DNA of 64,000 nucleotides, from assembly GCA_014925825.1 (NCBI GenBank), contig JACGCK010000022.1, positions 62,001 to 126,000 of the forward strand, in the 5' to 3' direction. Below are positions 34,225 through 47,200 of the stretch, one piece after another. The translations under genes were made by a program, and so were the position numbers. The notes below the pieces were generated by a model. The model worked only from the letters and a program-made list of their open reading frames with translations, was not told the DNA's origin and did no database searches. Within the stretch, counting starts at the first letter, position 1, and each line of letters begins with the position of its first letter. This DNA is from Pholiota molesta (taxonomy: Eukaryota; Basidiomycota; Agaricomycetes; Agaricales; Strophariaceae).

Positions 34225-36389
34225 TTAATTATCCTCAACAACACTGTCATGGATGAGTGCTTCTGCGGCGCGGCTGCGAGGCTTGATGTCACATTTGAAG
34301 GGGACAGGATAACTAGTTTCAAAAAAATTAACTTAAACTACCAATATATAGCAAACCGCAGAGTTACTTACGACAGAAGCCACTGGTAACTTCAGCCTTG
34401 AGTTTCACAGGCTGCCATGTTCGTCGACGGGTGCAGTGATGTTATAACAGCAAGAACGGAAGATACAATGGCGTATAGAGAATTATCGCTGAAGTGTCTT
34501 CCTGGACACATCCTGTATTGTTGCGTGAATAATTGTTATGAGCCGGACAAAAAGATCGCACTTGCCTGCGTCCGAAACCGAATGCTCCAGTATCTGGTTG
34601 TCTGACATCAGGATCAAGCTGACCATCCTTAGGTAACGTTCTGGTTGGTATTCTAAGGGATCCTTAAAGACAGTCGGATCGTGAAGTATGGCCCTTTAAT
34701 GTGCCATATACATTAGCTAGAGACCCAAAGCAAAGCGGAGTGCGTAAAAACAACTAACCAACCGTTCCCAAGCACAACGGTTCCTTTTGGAATAAAGTAT
34801 CCATCGTACTCATCGTCCTCGGTAGCCATATGTCCAACAGCTACGAGACATAATAAATTAGGGCAATTAGTTTGACAATATATAACACACCTAGAGGAAT
34901 AATGGACTGCCAGCGCATCGATTCCTTGATGAGAGCATTGATGTAAGGGAGAGCGTGCCGATCGCTGAACTCAGGAAGCCTTCCATTCCAATTACGGCGT
35001 CAATTTCGGCCTGAGCTTTCTTCTGTACTTCCGGGTACATGGACATGGCAAGGAAGAAGCACTGGACAGCTGAGACGGTCTATCATGATGAAAATATTTA
35101 GCCATAAACATGTCGACGAATTGGTAGTCAATGGGCTCACAGTATCTGCTCCAGCTTTTAAGAAATACGAGTAAACAAAACATAAAAATCCAGAATTTGT
35201 CCAAAATTAAGAACGTGTGCGTACCAACATATGTAACGGCGCAAATATTCATGCGACCTTCCTTTCTTCCCCTCTTGAAGGATCGCCTTCTTCAGGAAGC
35301 ATTTCAATTAAAGTCGAGGCTAGACAAGGAAGCGCTGTTCCTTTTTCTGCGGGGTTATGATACATTGGAGTGTCGTATAGCAATATCGAAATGGCGCATA
35401 CATACCATTTGTCCTCCACAGACTGGAAAGGCTTCATGTACACTTCTTTGTTTACTTTATTCCATCGATCCGCCTTTCTCTTGAACGTAGCACCGGGAAC
35501 CAGTTCGGCACATATTTCAAGAAGGGTAAGAAGTCGACCAAGAATGTACCTGGGATACCAGCCTCTGCAAGACCATGAAGAGCTTCTTCGGCATTTAGAA
35601 TGTATGGGTCATCGGCGTCTTTGACTTTAATTCCATATGCAACATTCATTATGGTTGCTGCAAATGCGCTATCCACACAAAATATATCGGGATCAGCAAG
35701 AAGAAAAGACTTTCGAAAAGAAAAACATACTGTCGAATATGGTGCAAAAGTTGTCGGGCGTAGTCAGCAGGCGATTGAGGAAGGCTCTGACTTCTCGAGC
35801 TTGCATTGGTTGATATTTCCAGATAGTACTAGCATGGAAATGTTCATTGAAAGTTCGACGGTGTCTACGCCACCATGTTCCATAAGGCAACATAGCCATG
35901 TTATAGTACCAATCCATTCTGACAATGCTTGAATATAGAACAAAGTGACCAAGATTGACACTTACAGTTCGAGTACCATAGGCATCCTCATTCTGTCTGA
36001 ATAATTTGACGACCGCTTCTCGAAGAGATCTTGAACCCTTTCAAGGTTGTTTAGAACCAAGAATCTTTGCCCGAGGACCTCAAAGTAGATCATATCACCT
36101 ATCGCAATGGTATAAATAACCAATACACAAGGTGGTAGTAATGCAGGCACATACCGTACGTCTTCGCCCATTCGTTGTAAGCAAGCCATGGTTTCTCGAT
36201 CGGGGCATCGAATAAGTTGCCTATGAGTGGATAGCCTTTCGGACCTGGAGGCAGCGGAAGATTACGCGGGTTCCGTCTCAGATAGCCGATCCGCGTTTTT
36301 GTAAATAGGAAGACCAGAAGGATCGGTAAAGACGCATAGAAAGGATGAGCCCGGAATAAATGGGTGGTCAATGAGAATAAGTTCGACAT
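34225..36389 (-). CDS. Cytochrome P450 monooxygenase (microsomal, class II type)
   Basis: Heme-thiolate monooxygenase, anchored in the ER by its N-terminus and dependent on P450 reductase. The start at 36389 gives [17 protein letters not shown], then a hydrophobic anchor ([11 protein letters not shown]) and the proline hinge [15 protein letters not shown]. Downstream are the I-helix AGADT (near 35140), the K-helix ExxR (KESMRW, near 34910) and the heme loop FGFGRRMCPGR, whose cysteine is reached only by splicing a 53-bp GC-AG intron (34565-34513, donor AG|GCAAGT). The C-terminus reads [13 protein letters not shown] and stops at 34225. At least eight introns are implied. Two single missing bases are apparent near 34413 and 34443. 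It resembles the O-methylsterigmatocystin-oxidoreductase-like P450s abundant in Agaricomycetes; substrate unknown. No biosynthetic partner gene adjoins it. Confidence 0.9.
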
Positions 36390-37960
36390 TTGGTGAATGT
36401 TGGCGAGGACGTACGAGCTTAAAAGGAATTCATGGTATAGAACTATCCAATAAGAATGTATTGCGAAGATACGGAAACGGAAATGGTCCCTGGAAATGTT
36501 AGGAACCAAGGAAGCATTCAGTAAAACTGCCAACGTCCTCACGAGATGTCGAGCATATGGACATTCCGGTGCAATGTGTTAGCCGCTATCGTAAGCGCTA
36601 GCCTTGTGAGGTAGATCCCCAAATCTGCTTCTCGAGTGCGAAATATTTCCTATCACCTTGGTCTTGAGAGTAGGAACCAGCTCTTCTGAGACAAAGAAAA
36701 GTGTTGACCTGATGGTGTCCTGTGAGCTGCAGTTATCATAAAGCGTTTAAGTCCTGGGTAATGTAAAACATACCTGCGAAAACATTAGGAAGCATTCAAA
36801 TAGCCGGATGTCCAATTCTAGGGATTTGGCCATTCAATGTCCACATTGGTGGCACTTGGAAACTTGAGAGGTGTGATAATAGAAAACAATTCTCACCAGG
36901 CGTGAAGTCCGCTTTCCGCCCACTGGATCGCTATCATCGAGAACCTTTCTCTATATTTCTGGCCTGTATTATATTGGAAGAAATGATCCTGAACGGTTAC
37001 GACAGTAGACCTGAGAAGAAGAAATAAATTTAAAATATTCGAATTCAATGCTCATTCAGAATCTTGAGAGCAAAATCAATGCGTGCTAGTAATGCACCAG
37101 ATTAGATCGCCTAATTTTGGGTCACCAGCTCTTTACGTACTGTGTACAACTGATAAATTGCGACATACGATGCATAATCACTTCAGGGTGGTCCTCTTCC
37201 GGTTCTTACTCATTCATATTCTTAGTGTTGACATTATCATGCCCGCTGTTCAACCAACGCCATTTAGTTCATTCGATATTCAATCACACGAGTAGAAACA
37301 AACTCACAATCCAATGAACAAGAGTCACGAGCGTTCATTTTACTTCGCCAATCTTTGGCCTCTTCTTTGTCGGAAATCTTGTAACTATCTCCCAAATGAC
37401 GCGAAATTCCTTGAGACCTCCTATTTGCTTCAGGACTATTGATTGTCTTCTGGAACTGTCAGAAGTAAGAAAATTATCCACGGGCTTACACTCAGCTTCA
37501 CGGTAACTCCCATTCCCATACTCCGAGATGTATGGGAGTTCGAGATTTGTTGATTATCAATTACGAGAGATTTAAAAAAAGGAAGACTGAAAGACTGGTA
37601 CCGACGAAGAACTCGAAACGGTGTGTTATGCACATGAGGTCGAGGAGATTGAATGCCGGTGCTAGAGAACGCTCTCCCATTTCTGCTTATTCAGTTCTGT
37701 CAGAAAGATAGTTGGAGTAGACATAGAAAGGAATCCTTTATGAGAATCTACCCGCCACCCGAGTTACAGACGTAAGTGAGGATCATGGGTCTTCTGTCTT
37801 CATGTATGAGAGTGAGTCGTATTGAAAGCCGCCGGCCGCTTCCGGATGTCATGAGATTGAACGAAGGAAATAATCTAGTGATACAAAGTGACAAATGCAA
37901 AGATATAGAGTAACGTACAGATAGCGATAACACAGTCACAAGGGAGCAAATAATGGCTTG
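36390..37960. other. Intergenic region between P450 and GLE1, nothing firm
   Basis: It should contain the P450 promoter and the GLE1 3' UTR. Minus-strand stretches near 37600-37900 look weakly protein-like (LAPAFNLLDLMCITH near 37650), but no start, stop and splice set holds together. I see no repeat or RNA gene. Confidence 0.4.
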
Positions 37961-40033
37961 TTATGACGGTATTCCGTTCATGATATTCTCCAAAGTGACC
38001 ATCACGCGTGTCCGAGCAGCGGCGCCCTCTGTCGAGTCTCCGCCGATGAGTTTGCCTTTCTCGTATCCCTCAGTGATGCCTTCATGGATAAGGGCAAGCA
38101 CCTTGACCCATTGTTGGCCCCATATATCGAGAGCTTCGAGACCGAGCACATCGAGACCAGCTGGTGAAAGACAGTAAATATTCGCAGTCAGGACTTTGTG
38201 AAATACACCGAGAAAAATGAAAGGAAGACGTACTATAGAGAAGTTGAGGCGCAACGGGATCCCGAAGAAGTCTCGTGTCGTTCGTCATTCGTGCAAACCA
38301 CGTCCAATACCTAGGAAGTTGGAACATGCTCTCCAATGGCTTGTTCATAGGGCGGATCTTCAAACATGGAAATATACGCGCATCACTGCCGAAATGCGGT
38401 TCGAGTATTCCTCGGTAGTTTCGAGACCATCTCCACTAGTGCTACGCCTGACGCCTGAGGCTTTGACACGATCCTCAGTCGCGTTCCACGGAAGCTCGTC
38501 GATGTCAAGCATAGGGACGACGATGGGGATGGGCCATCCTCCCAGCGCTGCACAAGCTTAGCATGAAAATGGTTGGGAAATGTTCGAGCGATTCGAGTAA
38601 GTTAAACGCCACTTGTGCAAGGGGACCGGCGCTGCGTTTCTCGGCTGTTACTTCCGTTTCAGCTTGCAGTAGTATGGATTTAGCCATGGAGGAACATAAT
38701 GCGAGGTAGATAGATGGGTCATGAGGTGGCTGATTAGTGGGTTTGGCAATTTCGATAAGTTGTCGTGACTATAGTTCATGATGAGTTTCTTGTTAATATG
38801 AAGGGGAAATTAAAGGAGCTCACAATTCGGGAAATGGATTCGGGATCATTTGTGAGTTGACCAACTTTGGGGACAATCTGACGACGCAGTTTTCCCCACT
38901 CAGCCTTGAGCTCCTTGTGGCTCTTGACATGGCGCATAGGGCCCGATTTTAGGCTCTGCAAAAATAATGAGCACAAAAGGCATGGTGACACGGCTAAAAT
39001 CATTACCTGCAAATTGGTTCGAGCTACTCGCCAATCGTCGCTACTTGAAGAGAGATTCAGCATCCGCCGTAGCTCAACCTCCCCTTCGTTTGCTGCTGTC
39101 GCTCCTCTTCCAATTTTTTTGCTTCTCTTCTTCCTCCTTCTCCTGGCGCTCTTTCTCTTCTTGAAGGCGTTTCTTCTCCTCTGCTGCCTTCTTCCTGTCT
39201 TCCTCCTCCTTCAGTAGCTTTTCTGCCTCCAGTCGCTTCTTCAATTCGACTTCTTTTCGTTTCCGCTCCTCTTCCTCCTTGACTTTGCGCTCCTCTTCCA
39301 GCCGCTTGGCCAACTTCTCCTCTTCTAATTTTATCACCCGTTCGATTCGGTCCCATAATTCTTTGTCGCGCTTCTTCCAAGCGTCCTTCAGCTTGGCTTC
39401 ATCGTCGCGTATTTGTTTATGAAACCCCTCCGCTTGGCGTTGAGCGTCATTCTGCTGCCTGAGGCTTTGCTCCGCATGCAGTTTCTCCAGTTCAGTTTCT
39501 GTCCGTTGCTGTATCTCGGAGAGACGTGTATGTGTGGCCGAGAGCTCCTTCCGTGCAGTTCTCTAGAGAGAGAAAAAAAACATAAATGTTATGAACTGAT
39601 AAGGTCAATACGCGACTCACGAATGCATCTTTCCTCGTCTGCTTTTCCCATTCTTCATAAGGATCAACATATCGGGCTCTGAGACGAATTGCCGCGACCG
39701 TATCATCTATCTGGCGTTGTTCCAAAGGAGTTCGTGTGATGTGTGGAGTTCGTCTGGAAAAGGAGTCAGGAAAGGAGAAACGCACGGCTTGGACTACTGA
39801 CATTGAAAGTTTGTTGATGTCGGCTACTAGGGCAAACGACGAGCTGCCAGACGATGAACTACTAGCAATGGAGATGGCATCGTCATCGGAGTCTACGTTG
39901 AAGCTCGAATCTAGTTCCGATTCATATTCCTCAGAGTCCGAGTCTGATTGAAGGCCAAAAGTTGACGAATTTCGTGGTTTGTTGTACCCTCTCTCTGGGG
40001 AAGGTGACACAGATCTTGGAGCCCTAAACGCAT
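37961..40033 (-). CDS. GLE1: GLE1, nuclear pore mRNA-export factor
   Basis: GLE1 sits on the cytoplasmic side of the nuclear pore and, with inositol hexakisphosphate, activates the DEAD-box ATPase Dbp5 to release mRNPs. The N-terminal part is Ser/Asp-rich (SDSDSEEYESELDSS), then a long Lys/Glu coiled coil (about 39420-39110) typical of Gle1. The C-terminal HEAT-like domain includes AEWGKLRRQIVPKVGQLTND, AQVAFNLLESLEHFP, RYWTWFARMTND and DIWGQQWVKVLALIHEG, ending MNGIPS at 37961. The ATG at 40033 begins MR, and the following RAPRSVSPSPE needs one extra base near 40027. A second break falls in the T7 run at 39111-39118, exactly where the coiled coil must continue into the LRRMLNLSSSSDDWRVAR segment. 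Since GLE1 is essential in yeast, these breaks are probably sequence errors. Confidence 0.88.
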
Positions 40034-40421
40034 TATAGCGGCAAGGTCCACGTCCTTTGCAGAGTTAGATTCTTTAGCTAGTCCGCCGGAATCGTGGTCA
40101 TAAGCAAGGTGAGGCCAGGCGGTGGCACCTCGTTGTACGTGTCACGTGCTCGTTCCAATGGCAGGCACTCAGAGTCAATTAGCATGGCACTTCCAAGTTC
40201 CAGCACTTCATCGATTCATCTGTCTATCAAGTGCCTACCGAGTTCTTGTCTGCCTATACTCGTTCAATAACTAATGGAGACAGAGGAAAGGCTGATAGTA
40301 AGTCATCATGTTTTTGAAAGGTATCGTAGTTTTTATGGGACTTCGGACACAGGAATTGCAGTACCAAAGCTCGGAAACTGGTATTTTACTCATACATTGG
40401 GTATTTTAACATTTGTCCAGC
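40034..40421. other. Short intergenic region between GLE1 and the kinase-like gene
   Basis: Upstream flank of GLE1 and downstream flank of the kinase-like gene, both minus. No coding or RNA feature is visible. It should include the GLE1 promoter. Confidence 0.45.
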
Positions 40422-41368
40422 TCAATCAAACGCGAAAGGCTCAGTCTTCTGTAAAAAAATATTTATCAACAAGCTATCAAATGAGGCTCAAAGGTACTCA
40501 CTCCATATCCTCATCTTATGACGAGCGATGTCCCACAGTTCGTCGCATCCGAAGGTGGCTGGATCTGGCGTCGTTTCACCTGGATGGAAGTTCATATCAC
40601 AATAGCATTGATGATCTGGGATGGTCTTATCGAAATCAATCAACCTAATGTCGCCGTCTCTTTGAAGAACGTTGCGTTCGGCGAAGTCACCATGAAGATA
40701 GCCTTGTCTGTGGATTTCTCCTAGGCATTCAGATACGAACCCTTGTCATAGTAGGGCCTTGATCATTTATCCTTTCTGAACGACAGACTTTGCTTACCTG
40801 ACTTCCATTGGAAGTAGGTCAAATCTCTGCGGAATGATGTCTCCGCAGTATTCCAGGACCAACATGCTATCTCTTGGTCGTCTTCTGTTCCAGCATATAA
40901 ACCATAGAACTGAGGAACGGTCGAACCCTGCAATGGTTCTAGCGGTCCGAGGTACATTTCTGTCTCCTCTATGAGATCGGTGATCAAGTCCCCGCGCATT
41001 GCGAATTTGAGAGCCACGGCAACTTTCTCGTGTGGACGCCGAGGTCTTTCAAGATGCCCTCGAAATACTGGGGAATCCGAATAGTAATCACTCAGCGCTT
41101 TCGGATGGACATTCACGGTCCACACTTCGGAGTTCGATGAATTATAGTCAGATTCGGATGACTGCGAGTCGGAATCGTCGATTGCGGAGGCGAGGTTACA
41201 TTCTCGTATATTCCACCCAGGCCAAGCGTCCGGAAAATTGATGCGAAGAGTGTTAACCATGTCGATATTTTGGCTGTCCTGCCGAGTTGGGGAAGGAGTG
41301 AGTGATGGATCCTTTTTGCGGGATCGTTTGATGAACACAAAGGAGTACAACCAGCTGTCGACCTTCAA
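40422..41368 (-). CDS. Protein-kinase-like fold protein (fungal, small APH/Bud32-type)
   Basis: The protein contains a lysine motif (KVAVALKFA), a helix with Glu (EETEMYLGPLEPLQ), a hinge-like LVLEYCGD, a catalytic loop HGDFAERNVL and a metal-binding LIDFD in place of DFG. These are the landmarks of the kinase/phosphotransferase fold, with HGD instead of HRD as in atypical and aminoglycoside-kinase-like members. Many Agaricomycete genomes carry expanded families of such proteins; substrates are unknown. The last exons are about 40715-40487 and 40443-40422, joined by a GT-AG intron and ending PFAFD. The hinge needs one extra base near 40862. The N-terminal 70 residues are Ser/Asp-rich; the ATG at 41368 is the first in frame, but an upstream exon cannot be excluded. 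Confidence 0.7.
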
Positions 41369-43134
41369 CGCTCCACCTTATCGTGATTTTGTGGGTACCA
41401 TGCGTATGTCACATGTATGATATCACTGAATGGCATTAGTGACTTTCTGCTTTTGGAAAGCGCCCGTAGAAACCACGAAGGTGAAACAAAACACGGAATA
41501 TAGGCGCCCAGGCACACGTACCACAGTGCGGTGGGGACTCGTACTGAGTACTGAGCGCTAACTAGATCTAGTCAGCATTCAAACATCCACAGGCGTTTCA
41601 TGCTCACCCTTCAAACGCGTATGGAACTACATTATAATGCGACATTGATGCGACGCCGAGGGAAAACGTGATTTAATCACCCCGCTTGAACGACGACCAG
41701 TGTTCTCGGTGAGTTAACAGTAATAGACATGGGCGAATTTGTGTTCACAAAAAACCGAGATGGTCGTCGTTTGAGTTAAGGAGAGGAAGAGGGCAGGAGG
41801 AGATGATATAGAGTTTTGAGCTGGGATTGGTTGTGTTTGTCCTCCACCCGATCGCTATCCTCTAGTGTGGCCTGCAACGATAGCTTTCAGGATCGTCGAG
41901 GATGGGCCTGAGCGATGTGGTTGAGTATTAAAAGGAACCGTGCTGAAGCAATTTTAGCAACGTCTGAATCACTGCGGGAAGAATTGGCACAAGCCGGCAT
42001 TCTAACACTGTTCTGTGACGATGGGCGTTGGATGGGGGCTTCCGCTTCGGCGCTAAGTAATTCTACATTGAACAGTCTGAGGCTGACCTTCGACTAACTC
42101 TGAAACGAGTTCCATCTATTAAAACATCAACTATCTAAGTGGCGTCGAGAATCCATGAAGTCGGGGTCATATGACAATTGTCATTTCGTCCCTTTCCTAC
42201 ATTCAAATTCAATCCCAGTTCCATCGATAGCATTCCAATGCGACCTTTTATCGACAGTGAGCTAATCATACTAGTACCTACTCGCAAGCTCTTCCAATAG
42301 CACATTATTCCCGAATTATGTGCACAAGAACCAGATGAGAGAACGAACAAGGTCTTGTATTCAGTAGCAACGAATTAAAATTACATTCAGGGTCAAGTAA
42401 GGTAAACTTCACAAAGCATCTACGTACGACGAAAGCTGACAGCAAAACAGAGCGACGATAGCAAGAGGCAAACGTTGGAGTCCATGATAGCGAGAAGGAT
42501 AACTGTCGAGAGCGAATTTCAAAGCACATTTGTTGAGAGGTAGGAAGCAAACCAAAGCAAGGTGAAGGGACTGGACCGAGAGTTTCCAAAGGAACGGGTA
42601 TATATGGAAGCGACTGAGCCATAGAGCAGGTGGGAAAGCGATTTATCTCTATGATGGGTATACTGGCTGGAGGGATTATTGGTTTTTCATGACGTACATT
42701 CGTGGGCATACAAGCGACCCAAACTGTTGAAAACAGAGAAGGTCCACGCAGAATTTGGTTTTAGCGCCAGCTTGACGGGGCAGCTTTATAGGCGTAAGGG
42801 CGACTTGCGCTCGCCCATGAGAGGATGATGAAGGCACAGGGAAGGCGGATGACTCCCACGGCCGGGCTGTAGCGCTGGAGTTACAAGCAGGCGCGCTGCG
42901 AAATGAACTTGACATTGGCAGGTGATGGGCGAAGGCGTCACAAGCGAAGGGAGAACACCCTGAGAACGCGGGTGGTACGCAGGTGTGTTTCCCCTATGCA
43001 AATGGTGGGAAGTCTGGGATGGCGCGACTTTGATTGCGAAGAAGCAAGCGCAGGTAAAGGCGGCGAGGAAGTGGGACTGCCCATGGTCTGTGCCCGCGTG
43101 CGTGTAATATAACTAAAACACGAAAATAAAGTGG
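41369..43134. other. Intergenic stretch, nothing firm
   Basis: Between the kinase-like gene and the F-box/LRR gene. The F-box/LRR gene may extend leftward by a 3' exon to about 42940 (minus frame after an intron ending in TTTTAG), but the tail is low complexity and I did not include it. Plus-strand ORF 41915-42097 has no recognised domain. Confidence 0.4.
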
Positions 43135-44232
43135 TTAATATACAACAGCAAGGAGATAAATTATAAATAATTCAACGTACGTTCCAGCTCGAATCAGCTC
43201 ACAAGCCTGGGATGCTTCTTGGCCTGGAGGAAAAAAACCAGTACTCGGGATGCCTGAGTACCTTCCAGAGTAGGGCTCGGAGGCATCACAGCCGCGACCG
43301 GTCCAGCTAAAGGTCTTTCGCTGAACATGGGCCTCCTCTGGAATAAGAAGCATCCCGACCACCCATGCCATCGTCCAAGATATACGCTCCAATGCCGGAT
43401 TCCTGCTGACCCGCAATATCGCCTCGTTCCACACACTAGGCAGATGGGTGGACAGCGTATGCAGCTTCGGTCGAGTGCTCAAAGAGCGCGTCAGCGTGGC
43501 GGCCGGTCCTTCCAGGTACTCGATTCCATTCCCGGAGGTAATCCGCGCCAGCATGTGACCGGAGTCGTCAGACAGGCGGAATGGTATATCGGCGTGTTCC
43601 TAGGTGTACGATGAGCATAGAATAGAGTTGTGAAATGGAAGAAATGAAACATACCAATTCGTTCCAGCTCTGCATCGCCTCTGCGAGCTCAAGCAGCACA
43701 GCTCGAGGTTTCGGCTGGGTCAGGTAGACATTCCCGGGTTTTCGGACCACGATATGCGTCAACGAAGTAATTTCCGTTAAGCCCTTGCAAAACTCCTCCG
43801 CGTCTATATCGCGGATGGGCGCGCGCACCGCAGGCGAGAGTTGGGCCACGTCCAAGGTCAGGTCCAGCGTCCTGAGGTTGTAATTGCATCGATGCAGGAG
43901 CTCGCCCCCATCTGCCCATATCCCCGAGAACACCAGGCGACGAATGTAACTCGCCAAAACGGGTTCGGTCGTAATGCGTTGGAAAGAAGGCGATGTAGCT
44001 GTTGAGCCGAATAACGTGAACGGTGTGATAGAATAATGGGGTGCATATTCGTAAGAACGTCTTGGAGACCAGGAGAAGGGCAATACGTCCGCGTATCGGT
44101 GCCTGTGCAGGGGGAGATCCCGCTGTTTATGCCATGGAGGTCGAGGTGCTAGGGTGGTAGGCGAACTACACATTGGATCAAGATTCGCTCCAACAGCTCT
44201 TCCGGGAACGATAATAGATCGAGGGACGACAT
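43135..44232 (-). CDS. F-box/LRR-like protein
   Basis: The ATG at 44232 opens MSSLDLLSFPEELLERIL, a short F-box that normally binds Skp1 in an SCF ubiquitin ligase. The following sequence reads YRHRYADVLP-like and later SYIRRLVFSGIW, NLRTLDLTLDVAQL, ITSLTHIVVRKPG, then after an intron HADIPFRLSDDSGH and LHTLSTHLPSVWNEAILRVS, the loose leucine-rich pattern of Agaricomycete F-box proteins. There is a frame change around 44185-44200, soon after the F-box, and one intron near 43610-43660. The 3' end is uncertain: the frame runs on to 43135, but a GTACGT donor at about 43180 suggests another exon. Confidence 0.65.
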
Positions 44233-47200
44233 TGGATCCTGACGAGGCTAGTCGAGTTCAAAGAGCTGAGAAAGTGTCGCTGGCCTGTTATGAGGTTGAG
44301 AATAGTGAACGTTGGAGCAGTTATGGAGAGAATTACAGTCCAAGCGCAGTCGCGAGGACGTCTGCGTGGTGTGGGTTAGATAATGATCCCGGGATTGCCG
44401 AACCCTTAGAGTAGCGTTCAAGAGCTGGAAAGGATAGTGGAATAATGTGGCTTGAGAAACGATGTCCTCTCGTGAAACAGATAAAATGAGCGAAGTACCG
44501 GGCTAGATTTAAGTAGCTCGGGTTGGATTGAGGGGAGGAGAACCTTGTAATCCAGGGAAACCTTGAGGAGAGTTTAAGCTTAAGACACGGCGGAGGTCGG
44601 TATGGATGAGGTTGGATAAGGGGCGGCTGAAACCTATGGATGATGTTTCAGGGAAAGTGGATGTGTATGGTCTGCCAGCTAGAGCATATAACCCTTTCGT
44701 AAAGAAACCGACGATGGTTATATCCAGCTATCGATCTCGGTGTTATGACTCCGGATTGGCGTTAAGACCAAGGTACGTGCCACTGGGGAAGCTAGAAGAA
44801 GATTAAGCTCGCGAGTTTCCAACGAGCTCGTAGGGGAGTGGCAGCGTTGGATAGGATCGAGTGGCGGATGGCTGAGACCTGCTGAACCTATGTATGATGA
44901 GAATGGCCTGGCGGGCGAATATGCAGGTGCGTCTCGCGCTCTCGCGGACAGTGAAATGAAAGTGTCTTAAGGAAAAAGCCCAACTATTAGTTAGGCTGAG
45001 ACTCGCTCGAGTGTCGGTAGGGAGAACGTAAAGGGGGAAAGCTTCTCCGCGCAGACGCAGGCTTCTTTCCAGACTCCGAGTTCCAGGTTCTCACCCAATT
45101 TGGTCCTGATGCCCCAGGCGGATAGTGCGGTCGATGGAATTTTCCAATTCTCCCCGCTTGTGGTCCGTGGAACGATTGTGTGGAGGTTGCGCTTGCGTTG
45201 CGCACACCAACGCCAGCGAGATGGTGGAAGTTGAAAGGATGGGAAGATTCCGTTGACAGGGAGGGCAGAATTCAGGGTCTTTTCTGATCTTGCCGCTTAT
45301 CCTGCGCTTGCTTATAATCATCTTTGGTGACGCTGTGGCGGCTGTGCTCTTTCTTGCCAACATCTCCAAAATGGTCGGGGCTGTCCTCGAGGATGGTAAG
45401 AAAGAGAGGAGGAAACACTATGAGAAAGAGTAAGCGAGAAATCTCAAACATGACAGTGATGATTAGAACAAAAGCAAAACAAAAAGATAATTATCTCCTT
45501 GTTTTCATGAATCACACAAGAATCACAACATATCTTTTGCAAGCGCTTGGGTCCCGGAGTCAATTGCGTCAACCGACCGGCAATCCTTCGAACCTTCAGG
45601 CTTCTAGATTTCGTCTTTGTGATATACATGTCTCCAACCGTCCTGCCTACAAAACACAATGCACTCGTCAAGACTCGTCATTGAGAACTCACTCCGACAA
45701 TAAGCTCGAATTTCAAAAAGACCTATACATACTGGAACAATGGGCAACGTTGAAGAATGATGAGCAAAGGCAGTGCGCACGAGATCAATGCATAGCGATA
45801 CTTATGACATAGCTTCTCGTTCTTCTCAAATTTCCTCCCACATCCTGGACGGTGGTGCTTCTGATGGCAGTATATGGGTAGAAACGCCCTCGAAGTAAAT
45901 TTTTCTATTTCCACCGATGTTGAGCGCGTACGGCATCTGATCTCTTCAATTTTTAGGCCGAACCTCAACCAAAAAATATTCATTCTGAGGGTCCTCTTTC
46001 AACCATGAACAAATGAAGGAATCAAGCGCGACCGCCCTAGAAACCCTCCTTACGCAAGGATCTCCCTTTGTCACCTGTAGGCAGACTTTGGCAGACTCCG
46101 AAAATGCGGTTGATGATAAGTCGAACTTGGCAGATCTCCCTCAAAACCAATCAGCCTCATATAGTACTGTTTGGGGCTGACGAGGCCTTGTGCCATTCAC
46201 GACTTCACCAGAGTTCAAACGTTCAAGTGACACTGACACGGGCGCGTCGCGCCGTTAAGCGCCGAGCGTCACCTTCTTCATCACGTGCACCAAGTTTCGA
46301 TGATTCACAGGATGGTCCGTGCGCATTTGGCGGGGATATATAAACCTGGGTCCGACGACTGGAAACCTCACCACTCTGGCCTTTTGGCTTAGATCAAGTG
46401 TAGTATCTGTTCTTAATAGTTTAACCACTATTATGGAGGCACCGCCTCCATTTCTGGTTATCTTATTTTTGCCGCCCCAGTCCCTTGGGCTCTGCTTGCA
46501 CCCCTTGGGCGCGATGACCTTGCCGCTGCACTACTGGCTTGTGTCGTCGGGGGATCCTCCTTTCGAGGTCCTTTTGTCTTTGCTGAATACTTGACTTCAC
46601 ATCAATCGATGTGCACGTCGAATTCAGCAAACGCGAATGCCTTGAGAAGGTTTATATTTTATATTGCCTGTCTTCTGTATATTATTTTGAAGTTTGCGTT
46701 GGCAGGTTATAATCCTATGCAAATTATATACAGTGACTTTGATTTGCAGTCTTCTTACAACAGAAACTCCTTCGTATGAATCAGTTACTGATGAGCGCTG
46801 AGCGCCTATTTGATTATTGGATGCTATTTCATGAATGATTCTAGTTCATTTCTGTTTGTTTGGAAAAGGGTAGAATACTTATCCCTGCGGCACTGGCAGA
46901 TACCTCGGCTTGTACGATGGTCAAGTTTTGATGCAGTATCAGGGATTCACAATTGCCGTTTAATGATAAAATTAACTACTTACCCACTGTCAGACATCAT
47001 TTCCCTTTTCCAACCAACAAAAATCATGCTCGCACAAGTACTACTGGTGAAGTTGGCGAGAGTTTGATCACACTCGGAGAGTACTCTGAATCATTCCGCA
47101 AATTAGTTTTCCATCCGACAAGCTACCCGCCCTAGCAAGCCTCGCTGAGGTCTTTCAGGCTCTCCGGAAAGACCAGTATCTCGCCATAGCCCACCTTTTA

